DNA from: Aeromonas sp. FDAARGOS 1405
GTDB lineage: Bacteria; Pseudomonadota; Gammaproteobacteria; Enterobacterales; Aeromonadaceae
DNA: 64,000 nucleotides
Assembly: GCF_019048265.1 (NCBI RefSeq)
Contig: NZ_CP077311.1
Span: 1,986,001-2,050,000, forward strand
Direction of reading: 5' to 3'
A model generated the notes under the pieces. It made no database searches and was not told the origin of the DNA. It saw nothing but the letters and a program-made list of their open reading frames with translations. This document shows, piece after piece, positions 43,488-54,194 of the stretch (the first letter of the stretch is position 1; the number at the start of each line of letters is the position of its first letter). The translations under genes were made by a program, and so were the position numbers.

Positions 43488-43510
43488 TAGTGGGGGCAAA
43501 GCCCCCACTA
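43488..43510. terminator. Terminator of the minus-strand 70-aa gene
   Basis: TAGTGGGGGC-AAA-GCCCCCACTA, a 10-bp perfect stem followed on the minus strand by CTTTTTAA. Confidence 0.8.
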
Positions 43511-43513
43511 TAG

Positions 43514-43726
43514 TTAACCAAAAAAAGCTAGATACAAATCTCTCACTGCTAAGATGGCCTCGGAACCGTTCTTGATGTGAGGTAGTATCGGTAACAGGGT
43601 TGTGGTTGCTACTAACAACAACTTCCCAGTCATGCTCTTAGGCCTGTCAGCATCATGTTGATGGGCCTTTTGTTTGCAGCGGAAGCTGCGCTTTGCCGCG
43701 GGATTGCGGCGCTTCAGTTTTGCCAT
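43514..43726 (-). CDS. Small basic single-pass membrane protein
   Basis: 70 aa: a strongly basic N-terminus (AKLKRRNPAAKRSFRCKQKA) followed by one hydrophobic segment (GKLLLVATTTLLPILPHI) and an amphipathic end. A proper terminator 4 bp after the stop supports a real transcript. Function unknown. Confidence 0.5.
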   Translation of the reverse strand: MAKLKRRNPAAKRSFRCKQKAHQHDADRPKSMTGKLLLVATTTLLPILPHIKNGSEAILAVRDLYLAFFG

Positions 43727-44460
43727 ATAGTGTTTCCCTATTCGGCGGTTGATAAAGTCGTTTAAGTGAAAGCATTTTCACCTCTCTAGCTGTTTGGTGT
43801 TGTTGGTGGCCTTGTGGCCAATTCCTGAATTTTCCGATCATTTGTCATCAGGGACAAGGCATGATTATCAATCGCTTGTTTCGATTTGTGACCCTGCAGA
43901 ATCCATTGCCAGACGCTACCAGTAAACAGCTAGCTACGCCAAGCCCATCAGCACATTCTTGCCCATACCTGAATCTTTTTGCACATTTTTCGTCCAGTGC
44001 GTCCTAGCAAGGCCGAGTTAGATTGAAATCATCATGCAGCCTCTTAGTGCTTATGCTTGCAACACTGCATGTAGTGGTATTTTTGTCAGTAGACACAAGA
44101 TAAGGTGCTTGTGTTCCTATTGCAATCTGTGGATAACCTTTAGGCTGTGGGTAAATTGTGAGCCTTACGCTCTGTGTTGGTGATCACTTACAACGAGTGG
44201 TTTTTCATTCTTCCGCTGCGCCAAATGCAAGTCTTCTGATCGAAGATGAAAAATTTAAATAACTTTTTTTGCTTGCGAAAATCATTCTTTTTTAATAGCA
44301 AACTCAAGTTGAATAGATTATTTCCCAATAATGGACAAATTCTGTACTAACTAGTCACCAACATGACTGCTGCGGACATACTTTTAAATCGAGGTTCTCC
44401 GTGTGTGAAAAGTGGCTACACACCAGCTAAATTGAAGACTATTGGCTATGGAGGGACTCA
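43727..44460. other. AT-rich non-coding region
   Basis: 734 bp with no gene that can be supported. It is among the most AT-rich stretches of the window, particularly 44250-44340, as expected of a promoter, an H-NS target or a replication origin, but no iterons or other repeats are evident. Confidence 0.4.
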
Positions 44461-44769
44461 ATGGACAGCAAATGGAAGTGGCCCGCTTTGAAGGTTGCAA
44501 GGTGGGCTTTCAAACATGGTGAGTTCTTTGACCTTTACGATGTGTCATATCTGCTTGGGATACCGGCCAGCGATGCGGGTAAGGTGGTCCTCTATCTGAG
44601 GTCATTGCGCTGCGTGGAAAAAATGGCCGAGACTCGGCGTTGCAAGCCGGAACCTGGGCGAATGGCGCGTCGCCGGATTTTTATCAAGGTGATCTGCATA
44701 CACCCAAGTCCAATGCTGATGCCGGAGAACGAATTACCAGAGCAAAAATGCGAGTCGGTTCAGAGCTGA
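44461..44769 (+). CDS. Possible CaiF/GrlA-like transcriptional regulator
   Basis: 102 aa. The N-terminal half (ALKVARWAFKHGEFFDLYDV, then SYLLGIPASDAGKVVLYLRS) has the layout of the winged-helix in CaiF/GrlA-type regulators, and a basic patch RRCKPEPGRMARRRIF follows. GGAGG lies 6 bp before the ATG. It could control neighbouring island genes; assignment is tentative. Confidence 0.5.
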   Translation: MDSKWKWPALKVARWAFKHGEFFDLYDVSYLLGIPASDAGKVVLYLRSLRCVEKMAETRRCKPEPGRMARRRIFIKVICIHPSPMLMPENELPEQKCESVQS

Positions 44770-44811
44770 TCGAGCTGACCGAGCTGGTTAGGCGGATACC
44801 TTATCATTCTA

Positions 44812-45033
44812 TTGTGTGTATTTAATTGGCAGGATGCATGCGTGACTCTTATTGTGTGTGTCGCCTTGGCTCTCATGATCTGGTTTGCCCTTGTCTCTTA
44901 TAGGAGACAAAGGAACATCCGTTCAGATGTGTGCAAAACGTGGACTCCTCTTACAAGGGAAGAGCATTTTGCTGTTCCCGTTATCATTTCACGACCAATA
45001 GCTCTGCTAATGACGTTGTATATCTCGGGCTGA
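44812..45033 (+). CDS. Doubtful small single-helix protein
   Basis: 73 aa with one transmembrane segment ([20 protein letters not shown]) followed by an arginine-rich stretch. Its last 50 bp overlap the convergent umuC 3' end and no clear ribosome site is seen. It may be real but is weakly supported. Confidence 0.3.
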   Translation: MCVFNWQDACVTLIVCVALALMIWFALVSYRRQRNIRSDVCKTWTPLTREEHFAVPVIISRPIALLMTLYISG

Positions 45034-46255
45034 GCTGCTCCCGCTTCATCATCCATTCGCTGGTATCCCGTCCCCTTGTGCCAAAGTAGACCCTCCCGAT
45101 TCCTTCCTGATTGATCTTGTCGATCACCTGCATCAGTGCATTGCTGCGTGGCACTTGTTGCTCGCTGGCGAACAGGTCGCCCTGTTGGATGCTGTCCGGG
45201 GTGAAGTCGGCCAGCATGACGCCACCTTTCTGGTAGCGGTGTCCATCTCGCCAGATGTTGGATAGGAGCGGTCCAATCAGGGCAAGCAGCGCCCTGGTGT
45301 CGCTGGTTGGGATGGCCACCCGGGTGCTAATCTGGTTGCCGTAGTATGGTTCTTTGTCATTGAATGGACTGGTGCGGATAAACAAGGTGACGTGACGACA
45401 GCGCATCCCTTCAGATCTAAGCTTCTCGGCGGCCCGTTCCATGTAGCCTGCAAGGGCCTGGTGCATGGCGCCGATCTGGGTGATGCGATCGCCAAAGCTC
45501 CGGCTGCAGATGATCTGTTGCTTGGCCTTGGCCATCTCTTCCAATTCGGCGCATGGGATCCCCCGCAGCTCCTGGACAGTTCGCTCGACGACGACCCCAT
45601 ATCTCCGCCGCAGGCTCTTGGTATCTGCTGAGACAAGCTCTGCCACGGTCCGGATCCCCTGTGATTCCAGTTTGGCGGTCAGCCGGCGGCCAATTCCCCA
45701 CACTTCTTCAACCGGAGTAATAGCCATCAGCCTGGCTCGTCTTGCCTCATCGCGCAGGTCAACCACACCGCCGGTGGCTGGCCACTTCTTGGCGGCGTAG
45801 TTCGCCAGCTTTGCCAGGGTTTTTGTCGGCCCAATCCCGACTCCTACCGTGAGGCCTGTCCACTGCTGCACCCGTTCACGGATCTGGCGACCGTATACTG
45901 CCAGGTCACCTGCCCATGATTCGCTGAGCTCGATAAAGGCCTCATCGATGCTGTAAACCTCTACCGCCGGCGCCATGCCTTCCAGGGTCGTCATGACACG
46001 TTGCGACATATCGCCATAGAGGGCGTAGTTGCTGGAGAACCAGACGCCTCCCATGGCTTCAAAGAACTGGCGGATCTGGAAGTAGGGAACCCCCATCTTG
46101 ATCCCCAGTGCTTTCGCCTCTGCCGAGCGGGCCACAATGCACCCGTCATTGTTGGAGAGCACTACGATAGGTCGCCCCTTCAGGTCTGGCCGGAACAGGC
46201 GTTCGCAGGAGGCGTAGAAGTTGTTCACATCTACCAGGGCAATAGCCTTCGGCAT
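44984..46255 (-). CDS. umuC: DNA polymerase V catalytic subunit UmuC
   Basis: 423-aa Y-family translesion polymerase. [16 protein letters not shown] (metal-binding D), [30 protein letters not shown] (catalytic SIDE motif) and [20 protein letters not shown] are intact, and the helix-hairpin-helix region [17 protein letters not shown] follows. The length equals that of E. coli UmuC (422). It lies 3 bp after the umuD stop in one operon behind a LexA box. Confidence 0.95.
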   Translation of the reverse strand: MPKAIALVDVNNFYASCERLFRPDLKGRPIVVLSNNDGCIVARSAEAKALGIKMGVPYFQIRQFFEAMGGVWFSSNYALYGDMSQRVMTTLEGMAPAVEVYSIDEAFIELSESWAGDLAVYGRQIRERVQQWTGLTVGVGIGPTKTLAKLANYAAKKWPATGGVVDLRDEARRARLMAITPVEEVWGIGRRLTAKLESQGIRTVAELVSADTKSLRRRYGVVVERTVQELRGIPCAELEEMAKAKQQIICSRSFGDRITQIGAMHQALAGYMERAAEKLRSEGMRCRHVTLFIRTSPFNDKEPYYGNQISTRVAIPTSDTRALLALIGPLLSNIWRDGHRYQKGGVMLADFTPDSIQQGDLFASEQQVPRSNALMQVIDKINQEGIGRVYFGTRGRDTSEWMMKREQLSPRYTTSLAELLVVK

Positions 46256-46258
46256 GGT

Positions 46259-46678
46259 TTACCCCAGCTTGGTCTTGTGGAGTACGAAAGTGACGACGCC
46301 GAATATCTCCAGCTCCTGGCCTTCCTGCAGGGTGATAGGCGGGAAATCTGGGTTGGCCGGGAGCAGTGCGGGGAAGGGGCGCTCTTGTAGCCGCTTGACG
46401 GTGAACTCCCCATCGAGGCAGGCCAGCACGATTGCGCCATGGCAGGGCTTGATTGCTCTATCCACGATCAGAAGATCCCCGTCATTGATGCCAGCATTCA
46501 CCATGCTGTGTCCGCTGGCCCTGACATAGAAGGTGGCGGCAGGATGTTCGATACAGATCTGGTTTAAGTCGATGGTCTGCTCTACATAGTCCTGTGCCGG
46601 GCTGGGAAAGCCGCAAACGACAGGGGTGAGGAATAAAGGGAGTTCTATGATAGGTGCATCGGTCGCGTGGGGGATCAT
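46259..46678 (-). CDS. umuD: UmuD, self-cleaving subunit of DNA polymerase V
   Basis: 139 aa. The Cys-Gly cleavage bond is in TPVVCGFPSPA, the nucleophile serine in ASGHSMVNAGI and the lysine of the Ser-Lys dyad in GEFTVKRLQ. RecA filament-induced cleavage activates Pol V. The ATG at 46676-46678 has AGGGT-like sequence nearby and a LexA box 12-27 bp upstream. Confidence 0.95.
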   Translation of the reverse strand: MIPHATDAPIIELPLFLTPVVCGFPSPAQDYVEQTIDLNQICIEHPAATFYVRASGHSMVNAGINDGDLLIVDRAIKPCHGAIVLACLDGEFTVKRLQERPFPALLPANPDFPPITLQEGQELEIFGVVTFVLHKTKLG

Positions 46679-46689
46679 GGTAAGGGTGG

Positions 46690-46705
46690 CTGTATGAACA
46701 TACAG
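46690..46705. promoter_or_regulatory. LexA (SOS) box of umuDC
   Basis: CTGTATGAACATACAG is a perfect CTGT-N8-ACAG dyad, lying just upstream of umuD. The divergent SRAP remnant begins 137 bp away and may share it. Confidence 0.92.
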
Positions 46706-46841
46706 TCATTCTAACTGAGGGATCCGGAAAGATCACTGGTCGGCGTTCGGGTCTTGGCAAGGCAAGGAGGTTCGCAGCCAATTAAGCTTGGCAGAGTCCG
46801 ACCTGGTGAGTCTGTGCTCATATATGACGAAGGGGCAGCGC

Positions 46842-47333
46842 ATGTGAATCAACTACATCCCGACTACCAGGGGGGTGCTGATGGAATACTTCGGGGTTGA
46901 TGACCCCGGGTACGACTGGAAGGGGGAGGTGTGGCAGGACTACCAGGCCCCGATCCTGATCCAGCGAGATGGCCGGCGGCAGGCGCAGCCCGGCAGCAAG
47001 CACTACCCCACGATGAACGCCAGGGCCGAGCGCTGGCGGATCAGCATGGCCGACGGCATGCCCTTCGCGGTTGCAGGTATCTGGCGGGCATGGCAGGAGG
47101 AACAGGGCTACACCTTCAGTTTCTCCCAGCTCACGATCAATGCCGACACGCACCCGCTACTGCGGCGAATGCACAAGCCCGTAGACGAGAAGCGGAGCTT
47201 GGTCATCGTGTCGCTGGATGACTACGACACCTGGCTGGGGTGCAAGGACCCTGAACTGGCGCGAACTTACCAGGTTCAGCCGCTGATAGAGCAACTGACA
47301 GGGGGGCCGAAGCCACTTGTTTTCCAGGGCTGA
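46842..47333 (+). pseudogene. SRAP (YedK/HMCES-like) gene with UGA at the catalytic Cys codon and internal gaps
   Basis: SRAP proteins crosslink abasic sites in single-stranded DNA through Cys2. Here ATG (46842) is followed by TGA where Cys2 is expected, then IN-YIPTTRGVLMEYFGVDD continues in frame. Later blocks PTMNARAERWRISMADG, FAVAGIWRAW, TINADTHPLLRRMHKP and DEKRSLVIV are typical. Compared with the family from memory, two in-frame segments are missing (around YGLVP and between NARAE and RWRI, which holds the active-site Glu), leaving 163 codons against about 225. An ATG at 46881 could start a shortened protein. Confidence 0.75.
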
Positions 47334-47365
47334 CGTTAGCCCAGTGTTAGACCTGACAAGAAATG

Positions 47366-47395
47366 AGCAAGGTTCGCATCGCTGCGAGCCTTGCT
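47366..47395 (+). terminator. Terminator after the SRAP remnant
   Basis: AGCAAGGTTCGCA-TCGC-TGCGAGCCTTGCT, a 13-bp stem with one mismatch; only a short T-run. Confidence 0.7.
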
Positions 47396-47816
47396 GTATC
47401 TGGTACTAAAAGAGGAGCCGAACCTGCAGCCTTCGCATTACGAGTACGGTGAGCACAAGGCGTAACAGCAGGCAGATAGCAAGCTGGACTTGTTTTTAAC
47501 AGATATTAGAGGTGGCAGGAAACCTCTAAGGCCAAGTGTGGTGCTCTGTGGACGCTGATAACATAGGGAGATAAAGATGCAATACATGTATTGATAAAGG
47601 CATCAGATAAAAAGAGAAGAAGGCAGGCAGCACAAATTGCAAAGCGGTTTCGCTATCGAGGTGAGGACATGGCGATGTGTACCAGCTTCGCCAACAGTTG
47701 CTTCGCTACCCACACAGTTCTTTGTGTCAATGAGCTATCCCTAACGTGGATTAACTACCAGCATCCCAGCTTTTCCCTAAAGGTACCCATTAAAGCACCC
47801 AAGAACGCCGGATAAG
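47396..47816. other. Right-end region of the island
   Basis: About 420 bp without a convincing gene. A 74-aa frame (47591-47815) lacks a ribosome site and motifs. The string ACCCATTAAAGCACC at 47785-47799 repeats the left-end integrase arm candidate. Confidence 0.45.
47785..47799. repeat. Integrase arm-type site candidate, right end
   Basis: ACCCATTAAAGCACC, identical to 32638-32652; 60 bp inside attR. Confidence 0.6.
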
Positions 47817-47851
47817 CAAAAGGCGTAGCGGTTACTAACCTGCTACGCCTT
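47817..47851 (-). terminator. Island-supplied terminator for tRNA-Ile2
   Basis: On the minus strand AAGGCGTAGC-N12-GCTACGCCTTTT follows the CCA end of tRNA-Ile2 by 8 bp. It replaces the original terminator left at 32422-32453. Confidence 0.8.
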
Positions 47852-47859
47852 GCTATATG

Positions 47860-47907
47860 TGGTGGCCCCTGGGGGACTTGAACCCACGACCAATCGATTA
47901 TGAGTCG
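47860..47907. repeat. attR of the genomic island
   Basis: 48 bp identical to attL; here it forms the 3' part of the intact tRNA-Ile2 gene. Confidence 0.95.
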
Positions 47908-47936
47908 ACTGCTCTGACCAACTGAGCTAAGGGGCC
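47860..47936 (-). tRNA. ileX: tRNA-Ile2 (anticodon CAU, lysidine-modified)
   Basis: 77 nt including encoded CCA. The acceptor GGCCCCU, D-arm TAGCTCAGTTGGTCAGAGCA, anticodon loop with CAT in GACTCATAATC, and T-arm GTGGG-TTCAAGT-CCCCA fold normally. A CAU anticodon usually means Met, but the acceptor and anticodon-arm sequence match E. coli ileX/ileY rather than elongator tRNA-Met, so it should read AUA after TilS converts C34 to lysidine. Its 3' half is supplied by the island. Confidence 0.9.
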
Positions 47937-47959
47937 AAATTGTGCGTTTAGCGGCGTGG

Positions 47960-47988
47960 ATTATAGGGGAAGAGGAAAGGGCAGTCTA
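47960..47988 (-). promoter_or_regulatory. Promoter of tRNA-Ile2
   Basis: On the minus strand TAGACT (-35) and TATAAT (-10, perfect) are spaced by 17 bp, followed by a GC-rich discriminator typical of stable-RNA promoters under stringent control. Confidence 0.75.
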
Positions 47989-48072
47989 TAGGCATATCAA
48001 CCACTTGGCGACTAATTGTCCAGCTTGATTGAGGGCGCAAAGAGGGTCGCAAGGGTAAATGCCAGACAAAAC

Positions 48073-48095
48073 AAAGCCCCGCATGGCGGGGCTTT
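48073..48095. terminator. Terminator of rpoD
   Basis: AAAGCCCCGC-ATG-GCGGGGCTTT, a 10-bp perfect stem 28 bp after the rpoD stop. Confidence 0.88.
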
Positions 48096-48123
48096 GGCAG
48101 AGTAGTTTGACACAGGGTCAGGA

Positions 48124-49980
<1,857 letters not shown>

Positions 49981-50046
49981 AGAACTCATCCGGTTGGTGC
50001 TGCTAGGTTGCGCGTACAGTGCGCTGCTGCGCAAATAGCCAATTCT

Positions 50047-50077
50047 AATAGAAAACCGCCAGACATGCTATGTCTGG
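50047..50077 (-). terminator. Intra-operon hairpin between dnaG and rpoD
   Basis: On the minus strand CCAGACAT-AGC-ATGTCTGG is followed by CGGTTTTCTATT. An 8-bp perfect stem with a moderate T-run suggests partial termination or processing between dnaG and rpoD. Confidence 0.65.
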
Positions 50078-50202
50078 TTGCGGCGTCGGTCATGAGAAAC
50101 CCCTGCCCGCAGTATTGTCTGCGCCAGGCGGTTATAAATTTTTTGCTTTTCATCCCGTCGATTCGGGCAACGCTATCCATATTGGGACTAATCACTCAAA
50201 TA

Positions 50203-51990
50203 TCAAGCCCCACTCTCATATCTTTTCTCAATTTGCACCTCTCTGAGCAGCATTACCAGCTCTTGGGTTTCTTCGGAGCTTAGTCCTTCCTGAGCCACTT
50301 TGGTCTGTAATTCTTCGATCCGCTGTTTAAGAAACATATTGATGAAGCCAACAAAGGTATCCTGCAACTCCCCGAGAATATCGGGTTCCTGATCGAGTTT
50401 GATCTCCTCGAACAGGTCGTGCATTGCCAGCTGGGCGAGAATGTCCCCCTCCTTGGTGCCACGCCAGTGTTCCAGCAGGATACCAGTAGTGATACCGGGC
50501 TGTGCCAGGATCTGCTGGTGCAGTTGTAGCAGGAACTTGATGCCCTGCACGCGCAGTCCAGCTAACTCAGGCATGGGGGGAAGCTCGGCCGTCACTGCCG
50601 GATATTGCACCATCAGCGCCAGCGCACGCCGCAGTGGCGTTAGCTTGGCTGCCTTGGGTTTGTTGACCTCGGCCTTGGGCTGACTGTTGCGAGCAAAGAG
50701 CTCGGCGATGCGCTGCTTGTTCTCGCCCCAACGCATCATGCTGGAGAGACGAGTGATCAGCCCTTCGCGGGTAAACCCTTCCGGAACGCGACGAATAAGC
50801 TCGGCGGCCTTGTTGGCCACTTCGAACTTGCCTGCCTCACCCGAAAGTGCGGCATCCCGGCCGAGACGCTCGAACATGAAGTCGGCGAACGGTTGGGCTT
50901 CATCGAGCAGGGCTTCAAAACCCTCCTTGCCGATCTGGCGTACCAGCGAGTCGGGATCCTCGCCATCGGGCAGGAACACGAACTTCAGCTCGCGGCCATC
51001 CTGCAGATGAGGGAGGGCATTATCCAGCGCGCGCCAGGCCGCTTCACGACCGGCGTTGTCACCGTCGTAGCAGCAGACTACCTCGGCGGTGGTGCGAAAC
51101 AGGGTGTGGATATGGTCGCTGGTCGTTGCAGTACCCAGCGCCGCCACCGCATAGTCGATGTCGTACTGACCGAGTGCCACCACATCCATGTAGCCTTCCA
51201 CCACCAGGATCCGGCGTGGATCCTTGTGTGCCTGCTTCACCTCGTAGAGACCGAACAGCTCCCTCCCTTTATGGAAGATGGGGGTCTCCGGCGAGTTCAG
51301 GTACTTGGGGGTGCCATCACCCAGCACCCGGCCACCGAAACCGATGACCCGGCCACGCTTGTCGCGGATCGGGAACATGATGCGATCGCGGAAACGGTCA
51401 TAGCTGCCCGGGCCATTGTCACGGGTGATCAGCATGCCGCCCGAGATAAGCAGCTGTTCGTGATCCCGGCTGGCGCCGAAGCGGCGGCGTACCTGATCCC
51501 AGTCACTTGGGGCATAACCGATGTTGAAGCGCTTGACCACTTCACCGGTCAGGCCGCGTCCCTTGAGGTATTCCACCGCATGGGGAGCGCTCTTGAGATT
51601 GCTCTCGTAGAAGCGGGCGATCTGGTGCATCAGCTCGAACAGATCCTTGCTGACGGCGGGCTGGCTATTGGCCGAGCCGCCGATGCTCTGCTCGCGAGGT
51701 ACCTGCATGCCTTGCATGCTGGCGAGCTCTTCGATGGCATCGGGAAATTCGAGACCGTCGTACTCCATGACAAAGCCGATGGCATTGCCGTGGGCGCCAC
51801 AACCGAAACAGTGGTAGAACTGCTTCTCCTGGCTGACCGTAAAAGAGGGGCTTTTTTCGTTATGAAAAGGGCAGCAAGCCTGGTAATTCTTACCGGCTTT
51901 TTTCAGCCGCACTCGCGAGTCGATCAGCTCGACTATGTCTGTGCGTACGAGCAGATCGTCGATAAAGGATTGGGGGATCCTGCCTGCCAT
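50203..51990 (-). CDS. dnaG: DNA primase
   Basis: 595 aa. The N-terminal zinc ribbon is CCPFHNEKSPSFTVS...YHCFGCGAHGNAI (C-x2-H-x(n)-C-x2-C), the TOPRIM core has VVEGYMDVVALGQYDIDYAV with acidic residues and CYDGDNAGREAAWRAL, and the C-terminal domain binds DnaB. It makes RNA primers at the replication fork. Position between yqeY and rpoD follows the macromolecular synthesis operon. Confidence 0.97.
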   Translation of the reverse strand: MAGRIPQSFIDDLLVRTDIVELIDSRVRLKKAGKNYQACCPFHNEKSPSFTVSQEKQFYHCFGCGAHGNAIGFVMEYDGLEFPDAIEELASMQGMQVPREQSIGGSANSQPAVSKDLFELMHQIARFYESNLKSAPHAVEYLKGRGLTGEVVKRFNIGYAPSDWDQVRRRFGASRDHEQLLISGGMLITRDNGPGSYDRFRDRIMFPIRDKRGRVIGFGGRVLGDGTPKYLNSPETPIFHKGRELFGLYEVKQAHKDPRRILVVEGYMDVVALGQYDIDYAVAALGTATTSDHIHTLFRTTAEVVCCYDGDNAGREAAWRALDNALPHLQDGRELKFVFLPDGEDPDSLVRQIGKEGFEALLDEAQPFADFMFERLGRDAALSGEAGKFEVANKAAELIRRVPEGFTREGLITRLSSMMRWGENKQRIAELFARNSQPKAEVNKPKAAKLTPLRRALALMVQYPAVTAELPPMPELAGLRVQGIKFLLQLHQQILAQPGITTGILLEHWRGTKEGDILAQLAMHDLFEEIKLDQEPDILGELQDTFVGFINMFLKQRIEELQTKVAQEGLSSEETQELVMLLREVQIEKRYESGA

Positions 51991-52019
51991 AACCGTCCTG
52001 TTTCATTGCGGAGAAAATA

Positions 52020-52053
52020 AAAAAGCCGCGCATTCCAAGGGAAGCACGGCTTC
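52020..52053 (-). terminator. Intra-operon hairpin between yqeY and dnaG
   Basis: On the minus strand GAAGCCGTGCTTCC and GGAATGCGCGGCTTTTTTA form a stem with one bulge followed by T6. It corresponds in role to the partial terminator that keeps dnaG expression low in the E. coli operon. Confidence 0.7.
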
Positions 52054-52078
52054 TTCGACCAAACAAGAGAGTTGCCTG

Positions 52079-52522
52079 TTACGCCAAGCGGGTTTTCACC
52101 TGAGCACTGACGGCGCCGACATCGGCACGCCCCTGAATTTTCGGCTTCAAGACAGCCATGACCTTGCCCATATCAGCCATGATGGCAGCACCACTTTCAG
52201 TGATGGCTTGCTCGATCAGGGCGGCAATTTCATCTGCGGTCAGCTGTTGCGGCAGGAATTCCTGCAACACAACGATCTCGGCGGACTCTTTGTCGGCGAG
52301 ATCCTGGCGACCGGCAGCTTCAAATTGGCTGATGGAATCGCGGCGCTGTTTGACCATTTTGGTCACGACAGCGAGGATATCCTCATCATTCAGCTCGATA
52401 CGGGTATCGACTTCACGTTGCTTGATTTCTGCCATCAACAAGCGGATCGCTCCCAGACGTGCCTTATCTTTGGCAAGCATAGCGAGCTTTTGCTGATCCT
52501 TGAGTTGATCCTTCAGAGACAC
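52079..52522 (-). CDS. yqeY: YqeY/GatB-C-terminal-domain protein
   Basis: 147-aa helical protein of the GatB/YqeY family, related to the tRNA-binding tail of amidotransferase GatB. LKDQLKDQQKLAMLAKDKARLGAIRLLMAEIKQREVD, FLPQQLTADEIAALI and MGKVMAVLKPKIQGRADV are diagnostic. It lies between rpsU and dnaG, an arrangement found in vibrios and aeromonads but not E. coli. Precise function is unknown. Confidence 0.93.
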   Translation of the reverse strand: MSLKDQLKDQQKLAMLAKDKARLGAIRLLMAEIKQREVDTRIELNDEDILAVVTKMVKQRRDSISQFEAAGRQDLADKESAEIVVLQEFLPQQLTADEIAALIEQAITESGAAIMADMGKVMAVLKPKIQGRADVGAVSAQVKTRLA

Positions 52523-52537
52523 GGCAATATCTCCCGA

Positions 52538-52765
<228 letters not shown>

Positions 52766-52823
52766 TCAGTGATAAATTGTTAGCTGACCTTCAATCGATC
52801 AGCATGTCTTAAAATGGTGCGAA

Positions 52824-52852
52824 ATTATACTCTGGACAGGGAATGAAAGTAA
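52824..52852 (-). promoter_or_regulatory. Promoter of the rpsU operon
   Basis: On the minus strand a perfect TATAAT (-10, plus-strand 52824-52829) lies 17 bp from TTACTT (-35, 52847-52852), about 70 bp before rpsU. Confidence 0.6.
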
Positions 52853-52932
52853 ACCCGCAGAGATCGCTCTGGTTTAAAAAACCCGCGAAGGTTACCATAG
52901 CCGTCTCATTTTAGCAGTGAAATTTTTTAGCA

Positions 52933-53946
52933 ATGCGTGTATTGGGCATAGAGACATCCTGTGACGAAACCGGGATCGCGATCTTCGACGATCAAAAAGG
53001 GATCCTTTCCCATCAGTTATACAGCCAGGTCAAGCTGCATGCGGACTACGGTGGCGTCGTCCCCGAACTCGCCAGCCGGGATCATGTTCGCAAGACGATC
53101 CCGTTGATCCAGGCCGCATTGCAAGAGGCGGGACTGGGCAAAGATGACATCGATGGCATCGCGTATACCGCGGGGCCGGGTCTGGTTGGCGCCATTCTGG
53201 TGGGGGCGACCATTGGCCGCTCGCTGGCGATGGCGTGGAACAAGCCGGCTATCGCCGTCCATCATATGGAAGGGCACCTGCTGGCCCCCATGCTGGAAGA
53301 GAAAGCCCCCGAGTTTCCCTTCGTGGCGCTGCTGGTCTCCGGTGGTCACTCCATGTTGGTGCGGGTTGACGGCATCGGCAGCTATCAGCTGTTGGGGGAA
53401 TCCATCGATGATGCTGCTGGCGAAGCGTTCGACAAGACCGCCAAGCTGATGGGGCTGGACTATCCAGGTGGTCCGCTGCTCTCCCGTCTGGCCGAGAAGG
53501 GCACTACCGGGCGCTTCCACTTCCCTCGTCCGATGACAGATCGTCCCGGGCTCGACATGAGCTTCTCCGGCCTGAAGACCTTCACCGCCAACACTATCGC
53601 CGCCAACGGTGACGATGAGCAGACCCGCGCCGATATCGCCCGTGCGTTTGAAGATGCTGTGGTCGATACCCTGGCCATCAAGTGCCGTCGCGCCTTGAAA
53701 GAGACCGGCCTCACGCGCCTGGTGGTTGCTGGCGGCGTCAGTGCCAACCGTCATCTGCGTGCCCAGCTGGCCGAGCTGATGGAGAGCCTCAAGGGCGAGG
53801 TGTTCTATCCGCGCACTGAATATTGCACTGATAACGGCGCCATGATCGCTTACGCCGGTATGCAGCGCCTGAAAGCGGGCGTGTTTGAGCCGTTGGCGGT
53901 CAAAGCCGTGCCGCGCTGGCCGCTGGATACCCTGGATCCGGTCTGA
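52933..53946 (+). CDS. tsaD: tRNA N6-threonylcarbamoyladenosine transferase TsaD
   Basis: 337-aa ASKHA-fold enzyme that, with TsaB and TsaE, forms t6A37 in ANN-reading tRNAs. The N-terminus [17 protein letters not shown], metal-binding [12 protein letters not shown] (H-x3-H), [28 protein letters not shown] and the C-terminal [12 protein letters not shown] and [12 protein letters not shown] are intact. It is divergent from rpsU, as in most gammaproteobacteria. Confidence 0.97.
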   Translation: MRVLGIETSCDETGIAIFDDQKGILSHQLYSQVKLHADYGGVVPELASRDHVRKTIPLIQAALQEAGLGKDDIDGIAYTAGPGLVGAILVGATIGRSLAMAWNKPAIAVHHMEGHLLAPMLEEKAPEFPFVALLVSGGHSMLVRVDGIGSYQLLGESIDDAAGEAFDKTAKLMGLDYPGGPLLSRLAEKGTTGRFHFPRPMTDRPGLDMSFSGLKTFTANTIAANGDDEQTRADIARAFEDAVVDTLAIKCRRALKETGLTRLVVAGGVSANRHLRAQLAELMESLKGEVFYPRTEYCTDNGAMIAYAGMQRLKAGVFEPLAVKAVPRWPLDTLDPV

Positions 53947-54137
53947 TCCGACGGATCCCGCCTTCTGGCGTGGTGGTGAGTACCATGTGGTCTACTGCTC
54001 CTGCAATTCGGCAGCGGCGGTTATAGCGCCGTTGGCACGCTGTTGTGGTGTCTGCTGTCGCCGTGGTTGAGCCATCCGGATAAGAGGTCAGCCCTCTTGC
54101 TGCCAGACAGCCAAGCCAACCACAGAGTAAAAAGAGA

Positions 54138-54171
54138 TAAAAAAATCCCCGCCAACTGGCGGGGATTTTTG
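54138..54171. terminator. Bidirectional terminator between tsaD and dcuA
   Basis: AAAAAATCCCCGCC-AACT-GGCGGGGATTTTTG. Strong stem, A/T tracts on both sides. The 190 bp before it hold no convincing gene. Confidence 0.9.
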
Positions 54172-54194
54172 TTTGGTGATCGGCAGGCGATGAA

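Larger units (their letters stand above)
32506..47859. mobile_element. PICI-like phage satellite or integrative island in tRNA-Ile2
   Basis: 15.35 kb between the 48-bp att repeats, visibly more AT-rich than the flanks. Gene order from attL is integrase, alpA, small ORF, O-like replication protein, DnaB-type helicase, small terminase, unknown accessory genes, umuDC and an SRAP remnant. No large terminase, portal, capsid, tail, lysis or conjugation gene is seen. This matches phage-inducible chromosomal islands (int-alpA-rep, packaging by a helper) more than a complete prophage; a decayed prophage is the alternative. Confidence 0.75.

Noticed and set aside
46842..47333. Selenoprotein SRAP as a firm call
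   Set aside because: The possible SECIS-like stem is short and slightly too close to the UGA, and conserved internal segments are missing; a decaying gene is more likely, so it is kept only as a finding.
47860..47936. Elongator tRNA-Met(CAU)
   Set aside because: The acceptor stem and anticodon arm match tRNA-Ile2 (ileX type), not tRNA-Met; CAU is converted to lysidine-AU.
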